The translations under genes were made by a program, and so were the position numbers. The notes beneath the pieces are model-generated. The model was not told where the DNA came from. It saw only the letters and a list, made by a program, of their open reading frames with translations, and did no database searches. Source: Typhlomys cinereus (taxonomy: Eukaryota; Chordata; Mammalia; Rodentia; Platacanthomyidae). Taken from it: DNA of 64,000 bases. Positions 13,801 through 27,400 of the stretch are shown in pieces (the stretch's first letter is position 1; every line of letters begins with the position of its first letter). The DNA is taken from positions 2,613,172 to 2,677,171 of the forward strand of contig JALPQD010000302.1 of the NCBI GenBank assembly GCA_023101885.1. Reading direction: 5' to 3'.

Positions 13801-16800
13801 TCACTAAAATTGCTAATTGGAAACACATGGTCCTAATTAGCCTTGATTGCCCACATCTGTGTCACTCAACATGCTAATTGGAAATACCAGGTCCTAACTG
13901 GCCTTGATTGCCCACACCTGTGTTACTGAAATTGCTAATGGGAAACAACTGGTCCTAATTAGCCTTGATTGCCCACATCTGTGTCACTGAAATTGCTAAT
14001 TGGAAACACATGGCCCTAATTAGCCTTGATTGCCCACATCTGTGTCACTCAACATGCTAATTGGAAATACCAGGTCCTAACTGGCCTTGATTGCCCACAC
14101 CTGTGTCACTGAAATTGCTACTTAGAAACACCTGGTCATAATTAGCCTTGATTGACACAACCTATGTCACTCAAACTGCTAATTGGAAACACCTGGTCGT
14201 TAATAGCCTTGATTGCCCACACCTGTGTCACTGAAATTGCGAAATAGAAACACTTGGTCCTAATTATCCTTGATTTCCCACAACTGTGTCAATGAAATTG
14301 GTTATTTAAGACACCTAGTCTTAATTAGTCTTGATTGCCAACACTATAATCCCTGAAATTATTTATGAACCCTAGTCCTAATTAGCCTTGATTGCCCACA
14401 CCTGTGTCACTGAAATTGCTCATTGGAAACACCTGATCCTAAGTAGCCTTGTTTGCCCAAACCTGTGTCACTCAAATTACTAATTGGAAACACCTGGTCC
14501 TAATTGGCCTTGATTGATCATACATGTGTCACTGAAATTGGTAATTTGGACACCAGATCTTAAATAGACTTGTTTGCCAACACTGTAATCACTGAATTAT
14601 TTATGAACCCTCGTCCTAAATAGCCTTGATTGCCTAAACCTGTGTCAGTGAAATTGCTAATTGGAAACACCTGGTCCCAAATAGCCTTGATTGCCCACAC
14701 CTTTGCCACTGAAATTGCTACTTAGAAACACCTGGTCCTAACTAGCCTTGATTGCCCTCACCTGTGTCATTCAACTTGCTAATTGCAAACACATGGTCCT
14801 ATTTAGCCATGATTGCCCATATCTGTGTCACTGAAATTGCTTATTGAAAACACCTGGTCCAAATTAGCCTTGATTGCCCACACCTGTGTCACTGAAATTG
14901 ATAATTGGAAACACCTGGTTCTAATTTGCCTTGATTACATACACCTGTATCACTCAAATTGTTAATTGGAAACACCTAGTGGTAATTAGCCTTGATTGCC
15001 CACACCTGTGCCACTGAAATTGCTAATGAAAAACACGTGGTCCTAATTAGCCATGATTGCCCACACCTGTGTCACTGAAATTGCTAATTAGAAACACCTG
15101 GTCCTAATTAGCCTTGATTTGCCATACCCGTGTCACTGAAACTGCTAATTGTAAACACCTGGTCCTAATTAGCCTTGATTGCCCACACCTGTTTCCCTGA
15201 AATTGCTAATTGCAAACAACAGTTCCTAATTAGCCTTAATTCCCAACACCTGTGTCACTGAAACTGCTTATTGGAAAATCCTGGTCCAAATTACCCTCGA
15301 TTGCCCACACGTGTGTCATTGAAATTGGTAATTTAAGACACCAGGACTTAATTAGACTTCTTTGCCAACACTGTAATCACTGAAATTATTTATGAACCGT
15401 CGTCCTAATTAGCCTTTATTGCCCACACCTGTTTCACTGTAATTGGTAATTTAAGACACCAGGACTTAATTAGACTTGTTTGCCAACACTGTAATCACTG
15501 AAATTATTTATGAACCGTGGTCCTAATTAGCCTTGATTGCCCACACCTGTGTCACTGAAATTGCTAATGGGAAACAACTGGTCCTAATTAGCCTTGATTG
15601 CCCACATCTGTGTCACTGAAATTGCTAATTGGAAACACATGGTCCTAATTAGCCTTGATTGCCCACATCTGTGTCACTCAACATGCTAATTGGAAATACC
15701 AGGTCCTAACTGGCCTTGATTGCCCACACCTGTGTCACTGAAATTGCTACTTAGAAACACCTGGTCGTAATTAGCCTTCATTGCCACAACCTGTGTCACT
15801 CAACCTGCTAATTGGAAACCCCTGGTTCTTAATAGCCTTGATTCCCCACACCTGTGTCACTGAAATTGTGAAATAGAAACACTTGGTCCTAATTATCCTT
15901 GATTTCCCACAACTGTGTCACTGAAATTGGTTATTTAAGACACCAAGTCTTAATTAGTCTTGATTGCCAACACTATAATCAATGAAATAATTTATGAACC
16001 CTAATCCTAATTAGCCTTGATTGCCCACACCTGTTTCACTGAAATTGCTAATTGGAATCGCCTGGTCCTAATTAGCCATGATTGCCCACACCTGTGTCAC
16101 TGAAATTGCTAATTAGAAACACCTGGTCCTAATTAGCCTTGATTGCCCACACCTGTTTCCCTGAAATTGCTATTTGAAAACAACAGTTCCTAATTAGCCT
16201 TAATTCCCAACACCTGTGTCACTGAAACTGCTTATTGGAACATCCTGGTCCAAATTACCCTCGATTGCCCACTCCTGTGTCATTGAAATTGGTAATTTAA
16301 GACACCAGGACTTAATTAGACTTCTTTGCCAACACTGTAATCACTGAAATTATTTATGAACCGTCGTCCTAATTAGCCTTTATTGCCCACACCTGTTTCA
16401 CTGAAATTGGTAATTTAAGACACCAGCACTTAAGTAGACTTGTTTGCCAACTCTGTAATCACTGAAATTATTTATGAACCGTGGTCCCATTTAGCCTTGA
16501 TTGCCCACACCTGTGTCACTGAAATTGCCAATGGGAAACAACTGGTCCTGATTAGCCTTGATTGCCGACATCTGTGCCACTAAAATTGCTAATTGGAAAC
16601 ACATGGTCTTAGCCTTGATTGCCCACATCTGTGTCACTCAACATGCTAATTGGAAATACCAGGTCCTAACTGGCCTTTATTGCCCACACCTGTGTCACTG
16701 AAATTGCTAATGGGAAACAACTGGTCCTAATTAGCCTTGATTGCCCACATCTGTGTCACTGAAATTGCTAATTGGAAACACATGGCCCTAATTAGCCTTG

Positions 16801-18483
16801 ATTGCCCACATCTGTGTCACTCAACATGCTAATTGGAAATACCAGGTCCTAACTGGCCTTGATTGCCCACACCTGTGTCACTGAAATTGCTACTTAGAAA
16901 CACCTGGTCATAATTAGCCTTCATTGTCACAACTTATGTCACTCAACCTGCTAATTGGAAACACCTGGTCGTTAATAGCCTTGATTGCCCACACCTGTGT
17001 CACTGAAATTGCGATATAGAAACACTTGGTCCTAATTATCCTTGATTTCCCACAACTGTGTCACTGAAATTGGTTATTTAAGACACCTAGTCTTAATTAG
17101 TCTTGATTGCCAACACTATAATCCCTGAAATTATTTATGAACCCTAGTCCTAATTAGCCTTGATTGCCCACACCTGTGTCACTGAAATTGCTCATTGGAA
17201 ACACCTGGTCCTAAGTAGCCTTGTTTGCCCAAACCTGTGTCACTCAAATTACTAATTGGAAACACCTGGTCCTAATTGGCCTTGATTGACCATACATGTG
17301 TCACTGAAATTGGTAATTTAAGACACCAGATCTTAAATAGACTTGTTTGCCAACACTGTAATCACTGAAATTATTTATGAACCCTGGTCCTAAATAGCCT
17401 TGATTGCCTAAACCTGTGTCAGTGAAATTGCTAATTGGAAACACCTGGTCCCAAATAGCCTTGATTGCCCACACCTTTGCCACTGAAATTGCTACTTAGA
17501 AACACCTGGTCCTAACTAGCCTTGATTGCCCTCACCTGTGTCATTCAACTTGCTAATTGCAAACACATGGTCCTATTTAGCCATGATTGCCCATATCTGT
17601 GTCACTGAAATTGCTTATTGAAAACACCTGGTCCAAATTAGCCTTGATTGCACACACCTGTGTCACTGAAATTGATAATTGGAAACACCTGGTTCTAATT
17701 TGCCTTGATTACATACACCTGTATCACTCAAATTGTTAATTGGAAACACCTAGTGGTAATTATCCTTGATTGCCCACACCTGTGCCACTGAAATTGCTAA
17801 TGAAAAACACGTGGTCCTAATTAGCCATGATTGCCCACACCTGTGTCAGTGAAATTGCTAATTAGAAACACCTGGTCCTAATTAGCCTTGATTGCCCACA
17901 CCTGTTTCCCTGAAATTGCTAATTGCAAACAACAGTTCCTAATTAGCCTTAATTCCCAACACCTGTGTCACTGAAACTGATTATTGGAACATCCTGGTCC
18001 AAATTACCCTCGATTGCCCACACCTGTGTCATTGAAATTGGTAATTTAAGACACCAGGACTTAATTAGACTTCTTTGCCAACACTGTAATCACTGAAATT
18101 ATTTATGAACCGTGGTCCTAATTAGCCTTGATTGCCCACACCTGTGTCACTGAAATTGCTAATGGGAAACATCTGGTCCTAATTAGCCTTGATTGCCCAC
18201 ATCTGTGTCACTGAAATTGCTAATTGGAAACACATGGTCCTAATTCGCCTTGATTGCCCACATCTGTGTCACTCAACATGCTAATTGGAAATACCAGGTC
18301 CTAACTGGCCTTGATTGCCCACACCTGTGTCACTGAAATTGCTACTTAGAAACACCTGGTCCTAATTAGCCTTGATTGCCCACACCTGTTTCCCTGAAAT
18401 TGCTAATTGAAAACAACAGTTCCTAATTAGCCTTAATTCCCAACACCTGTGTCACTGAAACTGCTTATTGGAAAATCCTGGTC
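7861..18483. repeat. SatA 10.62-kb super-repeat, copy 1
   Basis: This segment is repeated almost base for base at an offset of about 10,622 bp. The phase marker GATTGCCTAAACCTGTGTCA starts at 8,833, 11,792, 14,628 and 17,402, giving internal units of 2,959, 2,836 and 2,774 bp. The next marker, in copy 2, is 2,055 bp further on. Rare variants such as TGTTCGCCAACTCTG (near 8,052) and GTGTCAATGAAATTGCC (near 8,124) recur at the same offset. The boundaries are uncertain by roughly 150 bp because the flanking monomers are alike. Confidence 0.85.
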
Positions 18484-21400
18484 CAAATTACCCTCGATTG
18501 CCCACACCTGTGTCATTGAAATTGGTAATTTAAGACACCAGGACTTAATTAGACTTCTTTGCCAACACTGTAATCACTGAAATTATTTATGAACCGTCGT
18601 CCTAATTAGCCTTTATTGCCCACACCTGTTTCACTGAAATTGGTAATTTAAGACACCAGGACTTAAGTAGACTTGTTCGCCAACTCTGTAATCACTGAAA
18701 TTATTTATGAACCGTGGTCCCATTTAGCCTTGATTGCCCACACCTGTGTCAATGAAATTGCCAATGGGAAACAACTGGTCCTAATTAGCCTTGATTGCCC
18801 ACATCTGTGTCACTAAAATTGCTAATTGGAAAACACATGGCCCTAATTCGCCTTGATTGCCCACATCTGTGTCACTCAACATGCTAATTGGAAATACCAG
18901 GTCCTAACTGGCCTTGATTGCCCACACCTGTGTCACTGAAATTGCTACTTAGAAACACCTGGTCATAATTAGCCTTGATTGACACAACCTATGTCACTCA
19001 ACCTGCTAATTGGAAACACCTGGTCGTTAATAGCCTTGATTGCCCACACCTGTGTCACTGAAATTGCGATATAGAAACACTTGGTCCTAATTATCCTTGA
19101 TTTCCCACAACTGTGTCACTGAAATTGGTTATTTAAGACACCTAGTCTTAATTAGTCTTGATTGCCAACACTATAATCCCTGAAATTATTTATGAACCCT
19201 AGTCCTAATTAGCCTTGATTGCCCACACCTGTGTCACTGAAATTGCTCATTGGAAACACCTGGTCCTAAGTACCCTTGTTTGCCCAAACCTGTGTCACTC
19301 AAATTACTAATTGGAAACACCTGGTCCTAATTGGCCTTGATTGACCATACATGTGTCACTGAAATTGGTAATTTAAGACACCAGATCTTAAATAGACTTG
19401 TTTGCCAACACTGTAATCACTGAAATTATTTATGAACCCTGGTCCTAAATAGCCTTGATTGCCTAAACCTGTGTCAGTGAAATTGCTAATTGGAAACACC
19501 TGGTCCCAAATAGCCTTGATTGCCCACACCTTTGCCACTGAAATTGCTACTTACAAACACCTGGTCCTAACTAGCCTTGATTGCCCTCACCTGTGTCATT
19601 CAACTTGCTAATTGCAAACACATGGTCCTATTTAGCCATGATTGCCCATATCTGTGTCACTGAAATTGCTTATTGAAAACACCTGGTCCAAATTAGCCTT
19701 GATTGCCCACACCTGTGTCACTGAAATTGATAATTGGAAACACCTGGTTCTAATTTGCCTTGATTACATACACCTGTATCACTCAAATTGTTAATTGGAA
19801 ACACCTAGTGGTAATTAGCCTTGATTGCCCACACCTGTGCCACTGAAATTGCTAATGAAAAACACGTGGTCCTAATTAGCCATGATTGCCCACACCTGTG
19901 TCACTGAAATTGCTAATTAGAAACACCTGGTCCTAATTAGCGTTGATTTGCCATACCCTTGTCACTGAAATTGCTAATTGGAAACACCTGGTCCTAATTG
20001 GCCTTGATTGCCCACACCTGCCTTTCAAATTGCTAATTGGAAACACCTGGTCCTAATTATACTTTACTGTCCCACCTCTGTCACTGAAACTGCTAATTGT
20101 AAACACCTGGTCCTAATTAGCCTTGATTGCCCACACCTGTTTCCCTGAAATTGCTAATTGCAAACAACAGTTCCTAATTAGCCTTAATTCCCAACACCTG
20201 TGTCACTGAAACTGCTTATTGGAAAATCCTGGTCCAAATTACCTTCGATTGCCCACACCTGTGTCATTGAAATTGGTAATTTAAGACACCAGGACTTAAT
20301 TAGACTTCTTTGCCAACACTGTAATCACTGAAATTATTTATGAAACCGTCGTCCTAATTAGCCTTTATTGCCCACACCTGTTTCACTGTAATTGGTAATT
20401 TAAGACACCAGGACTTAATTAGACTTGTTTGCCAACACTGTAATCACTGAAATTATTTATGAACCGTGGTCCTAATTAGCCTTGATTGCCCACACCTGTG
20501 TCACTGAAATTGCTAATGAGAAACAACTGGTCCTAATTAGCCTTGATTGCCCACATCTGTGTCACTGAAATTGCTAATTGGAAACACATGGCCCTAATTA
20601 GCCTTGATTGCCCACATCTGTGTCACTCAACATGCTATTTGGAAATACCAGGTCCTAACTGGCCTTGATTGCCCACACCTGTGTCACTGAAATTGCTACT
20701 TAGAAACACCTGGTCATAATTAGCCTTCATTGTCACAACCTGTGTCACTCAACCTGCTAATTGGAAACCCCTGTTTCTTAATAGCCTTGATTGCCCACAC
20801 CTGTGTCACTGAAATTGTGAAATAGAAACACTTGGTCCTAATTATCCTTGATTTCCCACAACTGTGTCACTGAAATTGGTTATTTAAGACACCAAGTCTT
20901 AATTAGTCTTGATTGCCAACACTATAATCCCTGAAATAATTTATGAACCCTAATCCTAATTAGCCTTGATTGCCCACACCTGTTTCACTGAAATTGCTAA
21001 TTGGAAACACCTGGTCCTAATTAGCCTTGTTTGCCCACACAGGTGTCACTGAAATTGCTAATTGGAATCGCCTGGTCCTAATTAGCCTTGATTGGCCACA
21101 CATTTGTCACTCCTATTGCTATTTGGAAACACCTGGTCCGAATTAGCCTTGATTGCCCACACCTGTTTCCCTGAAATTTGCTAATTGAAAACACCAGTTC
21201 CTAATTAGCCTTAATTCCCAACACCTGTGTCACTGAAACTGCTTATTGGAGAATCCCGGTCCAAATTACCCTCGATTGCCCACACCTGTATCATTGAAAC
21301 TGGTAATTTAAGACACCAGGACGTAATTAGACTTCTTTGCCAACACTGTAATCACTGAAATTATTTATGAACCGTCGTCCTAATTAGCCTTTATTGCCCA

Positions 21401-24400
21401 CACCTGTTTCACTGAAATTGGTAATTTAAGACACCCAGGACTTAAGTAGACTTGTTTGCCAACTCTGTAATCACTGAAATTATTTATGAACCGTGGTCCC
21501 ATTTAGCCTTGATTGCCCACACCTGTGTCACTGAAATTGCCAATGGAAACAACTGGTCCTAATTAGCCTTGATTGCCCACATCTGTGTCACTAAAATTGC
21601 TAATTGGAAACACATGGTCCTAATTAGCCTTGATTGCCCACATCTGTGTCACTCAACATGCTAATTGGAAATACCAGGTCCTAACTGGCCTTGATTGCCC
21701 ACACCTGTGTCACTGAAATTGCTAATGGGAAACAACTGGTCCTAATTAGCCTTGATTGCCCACATCTGTGTCACTGAAATTGCTAATTGGAAACACATGG
21801 CCCTAATTAGCCTTGATTGCCCACATCTGTGTCACTCAACATGCTAATTGGAAATACCAGGTCCTAACTGGCCTTGATTGCCCACACCTGTGTCACTGAA
21901 ATTGCTACTTAGAAACACCTGGTCATAATTAGCCTTGATGACACAACCTATGTCACTCAACCTGCTAATTGGAAACACCTGGTCGTTAATAGCCTTGATT
22001 GCCCACACCTGTGTCACTGAAATTGCGATATAGAAACACTTGGTCCTAATTATCCTTGATTTCCCACAACTGTGTCACTGAAATTGGTTATTTAAGACAC
22101 CTAGTCTAATTAGTCTTGATTGCCAACACTATAATCCCTGAAATTATTTATGAACCCTAGTCCTAATTAGCCTTGATTGCCCACACCTGTGTCACTGAAA
22201 TTGCTCATTGGAAACACTGGTCCTAAGTAGCCTTGTTTGCCCAAACCTGTGTCACTCAAATTACTAATTGGAAACACCTGGTCCTAACTGGCCTTGATTG
22301 ACCATACATGTGTCACTGAAATTGGTAATTTTAAGGACACCAGATCTTAATAGACTTGTTTGCCAACACTGTAATCACTGAAATTATTTATGAACCCTGG
22401 TCCTAAATAGCCTTGATTGCCTAAACCTGTGTCAGTGAAATTGCTAATTGGAAACACCTGGTCCCAAATAGCCTTGATTGCCCACACCTTTGCCACTGAA
22501 ATTGCTACTTAGAAACACCTGGTCCTAACTAACCTTGATTGCCCTCACCTGTGTCATTCAACTTGCTAATTGCAAACACAGGTCCTATTTAGCCATGATT
22601 GCCCATATCTGTGTCACTGAAATTGCTTATTGAAAACACCTGGTCCAAATTAGCCTTGATTGCACACACCTGTGTCACTGAAATTGATAATTGGAAACAC
22701 TGGTTCTAATTTGCCTTGATTACATACACCTGTATCACTCAAATTGTTAATTGGAAAAACCTAGTGGTAATTAGCCTTGATTGCCCACACCTGTGCCACT
22801 GAAATTGCTAATGAAAAACACGTGGTCCTAATTAGCCATGATTGCCCACACCTGTGTCACTGAAATTGCTAATTAGAAACACCTGGTCCTAATTAGCCTT
22901 GATTTGCCATACCCGTGTCACTGAAACTGCTAATTGTAAACACCTGGTCCTAATTAGCCTTGATTGCCCACACCTGTTTCCCTGAAATTGCTAATTGCAA
23001 ACAACAGTTCCTAATTAGCCTTAATTCCCAACACCTGTGTCACTGAAACTGCTTATTGGAAAATCCTGGTCCAAATTACCCTCGATTGCCCACACGTGTG
23101 TCATTGAAATTGGTAATTTAAGACACCAGGACTTAATTAGACTTCTTTGCCAACACTGTAATCACTGAAATTATTTATGAACCGTCGTCCTAATTAGCCT
23201 TTATTGCCCACACCTGTTTCACTGTAATTGGTAATTTAAGACACCAGGACTTAATTAGACTTGTTTGCCAACACTGTAATCACTGAAATTATTTATGAAC
23301 CGTGGTCCTAATTAGCCTTGATTGCCCACACCTGTGTCACTGAAATTGCTAATGGGAAACAACTGGTCCTAATTAGCCTTGATTGCCCACATCTGTGTCA
23401 CTGAAATTGCTAATTGGAAACACATGGTCCTAATTCGCCTTGATTGCCCACATCTGTGTCACTCAACATGCTAATTGGAAATACCAGGTCCTAACTGGCC
23501 TTGATTGCCCACACCTGTGTCACTGAAATTGCTACTTAGAAACACCTGGTCGTAATTAGCCTTCATTGCCACAACCTGTGTCACTCAACCTGCTAATTGG
23601 AAACCCCTGGTTCTTAATAGCCTTGATTCCCCACACCTGTGTCACTGAAATTGTGAAATAGAAACATTTGGAACTAATTATCCTTGATTTCCCACAACTG
23701 TGTCACTGAAATTCGTTATTTAAGACACCAAGTCTTAATTAGTCTTGATTGCCAACACTATAATCCCTGAAATAATTTATGAACCCTAATCCTAATTAGC
23801 CTTATTGCCCACACCTGTTTCACTGAAATTGCTAATTGGAAACACCTGGTCCTAATTAGCCTTGTTTGTCCACACAGGTGTCACTGAAATTGCTAATTGG
23901 AATCGCCTGGTCCTAATTAGCCTTGATTGGCCACACATGTGTCACTCCTATTGCTAATTGGAAACACCTGGTCCGAATTAGCCTTGATTGCCCACACCTG
24001 TTTCCCTGAAATTTGCTAATTGAAAACACCAGTTCCTAATTAGCCTTAATTCCCAACACCTGTGTCACTGAAACTGCTTATTGGAGAATCCCGGTCCAAA
24101 TTACCCTCGATTGCCCACACCTGTGTCATTGAAATTGGTAATTTAAGACACCAGAACTTAATTAGACTTCTTTGCCAACACTGTAATCACTGAAATTATT
24201 TCTGAACCGTCGTCCTAATTAGCCTTTATTGCCCACACCTGTTTCACTGAAATTGGTAATTTAAGACACCAGGACTTAAGTAGACTTGTTTGCCAACTCT
24301 GTAATCACTGAAATTATTTATGAACCGTGGTCCCATTTAGCCTTGATTGCCCACACCTGTGTCACTGAAATTGCCAATGGGAAACAACTGGTCCTAATTA

Positions 24401-27400
24401 GCCTTGATTGCCCACATCTGTGTCACTAAAATTGCTAATTGGAAACACATGGTCCTAATTAGCCTTGATTGCCCACATCTGTGTCACTCAACATGCTAAT
24501 TGGAAATACCAGGTCCTAACTGGCCTTGATTGCCCACACCTGTGTTACTGAAATTGCTAATGGGAAACAACTGGTCCTAATTAGCCTTGATTGCCCACAT
24601 CTGTGTCACTGAAATTGCTAATTGGAAACACATGGCCCTAATTAGCCTTGATTGCCCACATCTGTGTCACTCAACATGCTAATTGGAAATACCAGGTCCT
24701 AACTGGCCTTGATTGCCCACACCTGTGTCACTGAAATTGCTACTTAGAAACACCTGGTCATAATTAGCCTTGATTGACACAACCTATGTCACTCAAACTG
24801 CTAATTGGAAACACCTGGTCGTTAATAGCCTTGATTGCCCACACCTGTGTCACTGAAATTGCGAAATAGAAACACTTGGTCCTAATTATCCTTGATTTCC
24901 CACAACTGTGTCAATGAAATTGGTTATTTAAGACACCTAGTCTTAATTAGTCTTGATTGCCAACACTATAATCCCTGAAATTATTATGAACCCTAGTCCT
25001 AATTAGCCTTGATTGCCCACACCTGTGTCACTGAAATTGCTCATTGGAAACACCTGATCCTAAGTAGCCTTGTTTGCCCAAACCTGTGTCACTCAAATTA
25101 CTAATTGGAAACACCTGGTCCTAATTGGCCTTGATTGATCATACATGTGTCACTGAAATTGGTAATTTGGACACCAGATCTTAAATAGACTTGTTTGCCA
25201 ACACTGTAATCACTGAAATTATTTATGAACCCTCGTCCTAAATAGCCTTGATTGCCTAAACCTGTGTCAGTGAAATTGCTAATTGGAAACACCTGGTCCC
25301 AAATAGCCTTGATTGCCCACACCTTTGCCACTGAAATTGCTACTTAGAAACACCTGGTCCTAACTAGCCTTGATTGCCCTCACCTGTGTCATTCAACTTG
25401 CTAATTGCAAACACATGGTCCTATTTAGCCATGATTGCCCATATCTGTGTCACTGAAATTGCTTATTGAAAACACCTGGTCCAAATTAGCCTTGATTGCC
25501 CACACCTGTGTCACTGAAATTGATAATTGGAAACACCTGGTTCTAATTTGCCTTGATTACATACACCTGTATCACTCAAATTGTTAATTGGAAACACCTA
25601 GTGGTAATTAGCCTTGATTGCCCACACCTGTGCCACTGAAATTGCTAATGAAAAACACGTGGTCCTAATTAGCCATGATTGCCCACACCTGTGTCACTGA
25701 AATTGCTAATTAGAAACACCTGGTCCTAATTAGCCTTGATTTGCCATACCCGTGTCACTGAAACTGCTAATTGTAAACACCTGGTCCTAATTAGCCTTGA
25801 TTGCCCACACCTGTTTCCCTGAAATTGCTAATTGCAAACAACAGTTCCTAATTAGCCTTAATTCCCAACACCTGTGTCACTGAAACTGCTTATTGGAAAA
25901 TCCTGGTCCAAATTACCCTCGATTGCCCACACGTGTGTCATTGAAATTGGTAATTTAAGACACCAGGACTTAATTAGACTTCTTTGCCAACACTGTAATC
26001 ACTGAAATTATTTATGAACCGTCGTCCTAATTAGCCTTTATTGCCCACACCTGTTTCACTGTAATTGGTAATTTAAGACACCAGGACTTAATTAGACTTG
26101 TTTGCCAACACTGTAATCACTGAAATTATTTATGAACCGTGGTCCTAATTAGCCTTGATTGCCCACACCTGTGTCACTGAAATTGCTAATGGGAAACAAC
26201 TGGTCCTAATTAGCCTTGATTGCCCACATCTGTGTCACTGAAATTGGTAATTGGAAACACATGGTCCTAATTAGCCTTGATTGCCCACATCTGTGTCACT
26301 CAACATGCTAATTGGAAATACCAGGTCCTAACTGGCCTTGATTGCCCACACCTGTGTCACTGAAATTGCTACTTAGAAACACCTGGTCGTAATTAGCCTT
26401 CATTGCCACAACCTGTGTCACTCAACCTGCTAATTGGAAACCCCTGGTTCTTAATAGCCTTGATTCCCCACACCTGTGTCACTGAAATTGTGAAATAGAA
26501 ACACTTGGTCCTAATTATCCTTGATTTCCCACAACTGTGTCACTGAAATTGGTTATTTAAGACACCAAGTCTTAATTAGTCTTGATTGCCAACACTATAA
26601 TCAATGAAATAATTTATGAACCCTAATCCTAATTAGCCTTGATTGCCCACACCTGTTTCACTGAAATTGCTAATTGGAATCGCCTGGTCCTAATTAGCCA
26701 TGATTGCCCACACCTGTGTCACTGAAATTGCTAATTAGAAACACCTGGTCCTAATTAGCCTTGATTGCCCACACCTGTTTCCCTGAAATTGCTATTTGAA
26801 AACAACAGTTCCTAATTAGCCTTAATTCCCAACACCTGTGTCACTGAAACTGCTTATTGGAACATCCTGGTCCAAATTACCCTCGATTGCCCACACCTGT
26901 GTCATTGAAATTGGTAATTTAAGACACCAGGACTTAATTAGACTTCTTTGCCAACACTGTAATCACTGAAATTATTTATGAACCGTCGTCCTAATTAGCC
27001 TTTATTGCCCACACCTGTTTCACTGAAATTGGTAATTTAAGACACCAGCACTTAAGTAGACTTGTTTGCCAACTCTGTAATCACTGAAATTATTTATGAA
27101 CCGTGGTCCCATTTAGCCTTGATTGCCCACACCTGTGTCACTGAAATTGCCAATTGGAAACAACTGGTCCTGATTAGCCTTGATTGCCGACATCTGTGCC
27201 ACTAAAATTGCTAATTGGAAACACATGGTCTTAGCCTTGATTGCCCACATCTGTGTCACTCAACATGCTAATTGGAAATACCAGGTCCTAACTGGCCTTT
27301 ATTGCCCACACCTGTGTCACTGAAATTGCTAATGGGAAACAACTGGTCCTAATTAGCCTTGATTGCCCACATCTGTGTCACTGAAATTGCTAATTGGAAA

